64,000 bases of DNA from Agrobacterium arsenijevicii (GTDB taxonomy: Bacteria > Pseudomonadota > Alphaproteobacteria > Rhizobiales > Rhizobiaceae), in contig JWIT01000008.1 in assembly GCA_000949895.1 (NCBI GenBank), forward strand, positions 183,966-247,965, in the 5' to 3' direction. The position numbers and the translations under genes are program-made. Under the pieces are notes generated by a model that made no database searches, had not been told where the DNA came from, and saw only the letters and a program-made list of their open reading frames with translations. Of this stretch, positions 63,519 to 64,000 are shown one piece after another (position 1 is the stretch's first letter; each line of letters opens with the position of its first letter).

Positions 63519-64000
63519 ATGGCACGCGCAAAAGAAGGGGTTAGCCCTTCCGTCATCATCTCGGCGGCTGGGTTGATCCTCGTGGTTGCCGTGCCTTTCC
63601 TCTTCATTGTCTTGCAGGCGATATTTCCCGAGTTGGGGCGCGGCTCATTGGCCGCGCCGTTCTCGATGTTGGCTTCCACGCTCGGCGATCCCAAACTTAT
63701 AGATATGACACTGAACACGCTGGTGCTGGGCGCGCTGGTCGTGGCCTTGTCAGCACTGATCGCGGTGCCGCTTGCTGTCCTGCGCGCTCTGTTTCGGGTC
63801 CCCGGTGCGGTGATATGGGATGTCCTTTTCCTGATCCCCTTCATGATCCCGCCCTACATCGCCACACTCGGCTGGATCATGACATTGCAGCCAAGGGGCT
63901 ACCTCTCGCAAATTGCCGGGTTCGACCTTGCGACCTTTCTGTTTTCAGTCCCCGGCATCGTCTTTGTCATGACGCTGAACACCTTCCCGGTGGTTTATTT
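63519..64000 (+). CDS. ABC transporter permease, FbpB-type (3' end outside window)
   Basis: The first 160 residues of a membrane permease. It begins MARAKEGVSPSVIISAAGL, followed by helices IISAAGLILVVAVPFLFIVL and LNTLVLGALVVALSALIAVP. FLIPFMIPPYIATLGWIMTL is typical of the first half of FbpB/PotB-like permeases. TAAGGA lies six bases before ATG 63519, and the start is ten bases after the binding-protein stop. The whole is probably a ~550-residue fused double permease, but the rest is not visible. Confidence 0.85.
   Translation, partial: MARAKEGVSPSVIISAAGLILVVAVPFLFIVLQAIFPELGRGSLAAPFSMLASTLGDPKLIDMTLNTLVLGALVVALSALIAVPLAVLRALFRVPGAVIWDVLFLIPFMIPPYIATLGWIMTLQPRGYLSQIAGFDLATFLFSVPGIVFVMTLNTFPVVY

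Overview
The window is a high-GC, gene-dense stretch of an alphaproteobacterial genome. The gene types (tetrameric sarcosine oxidase with purU, rhizobial-style rare-sugar ABC loci, a coxMNOP-type alternative oxidase) and the frequent ATGA start/stop overlaps fit a Hyphomicrobiales member such as Rhizobium/Agrobacterium or a Brucella relative. That placement is inference; no rRNA, tRNA, plasmid or phage marker is present. I saw no insertion sequence, CRISPR array, tRNA or rRNA gene.

Layout. (1) 1-6976: a truncated hydantoinase/oxoprolinase subunit A gene, divergent from a peptide/nickel-type ABC importer (binding protein, two permeases, one fused double ATPase). (2) 6993-14128: a GlxA/GbdR-like regulator divergent from soxBDAG and purU, which convert sarcosine to glycine plus a one-carbon unit and recycle tetrahydrofolate. 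(3) 14234-21826: mostly uncharacterised envelope-type genes, including a DUF4034/Sel1-like protein immediately followed by an M48-type membrane metalloprotease. (4) 21896-27778: a tightly coupled minus-strand operon for a GNAT-like protein, a class B asparagine synthetase-like amidotransferase, an acyl carrier protein, an AMP-forming acyl ligase and a stand-alone NAD synthetase-like enzyme. This is the best candidate for an undescribed biosynthetic system. (5) 28022-30811: aconitase B.

(6) 30992-44574: a rare-sugar or polyol catabolic region with aldo/keto reductase, LacI regulator, ketose 3-epimerase, HAD phosphatase, two different FGGY kinases, a class II aldolase, a DeoR regulator and a ribose-type ABC importer. 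Both regulators have visible inverted repeats in the adjoining intergenic DNA. (7) 44658-50555: an Fe(III)-type ABC importer next to a NarL-type two-component system. (8) 50697-53085: a tautomerase/cupin/DUF4865 operon divergent from a LysR gene, with a clear array of operator half-sites between them. (9) 53091-58837: an alternative heme-copper oxidase operon (cytochrome c, subunits II, I, two subunit-III-like proteins, subunit IV) plus a DUF2189 membrane protein. (10) 59050-64000: a LysR regulator, an MFS transporter, and the start of a second Fbp-type ABC importer whose binding protein lacks the tyrosine cluster of the first one, so its ligand may not be iron.

Most of the window is accessory metabolism: uptake systems each coupled to their own regulator and catabolic enzymes. 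Only one gene-free stretch exceeds 300 bases (1200-1683), and it holds the divergent promoters for hyuA and the first ABC importer.
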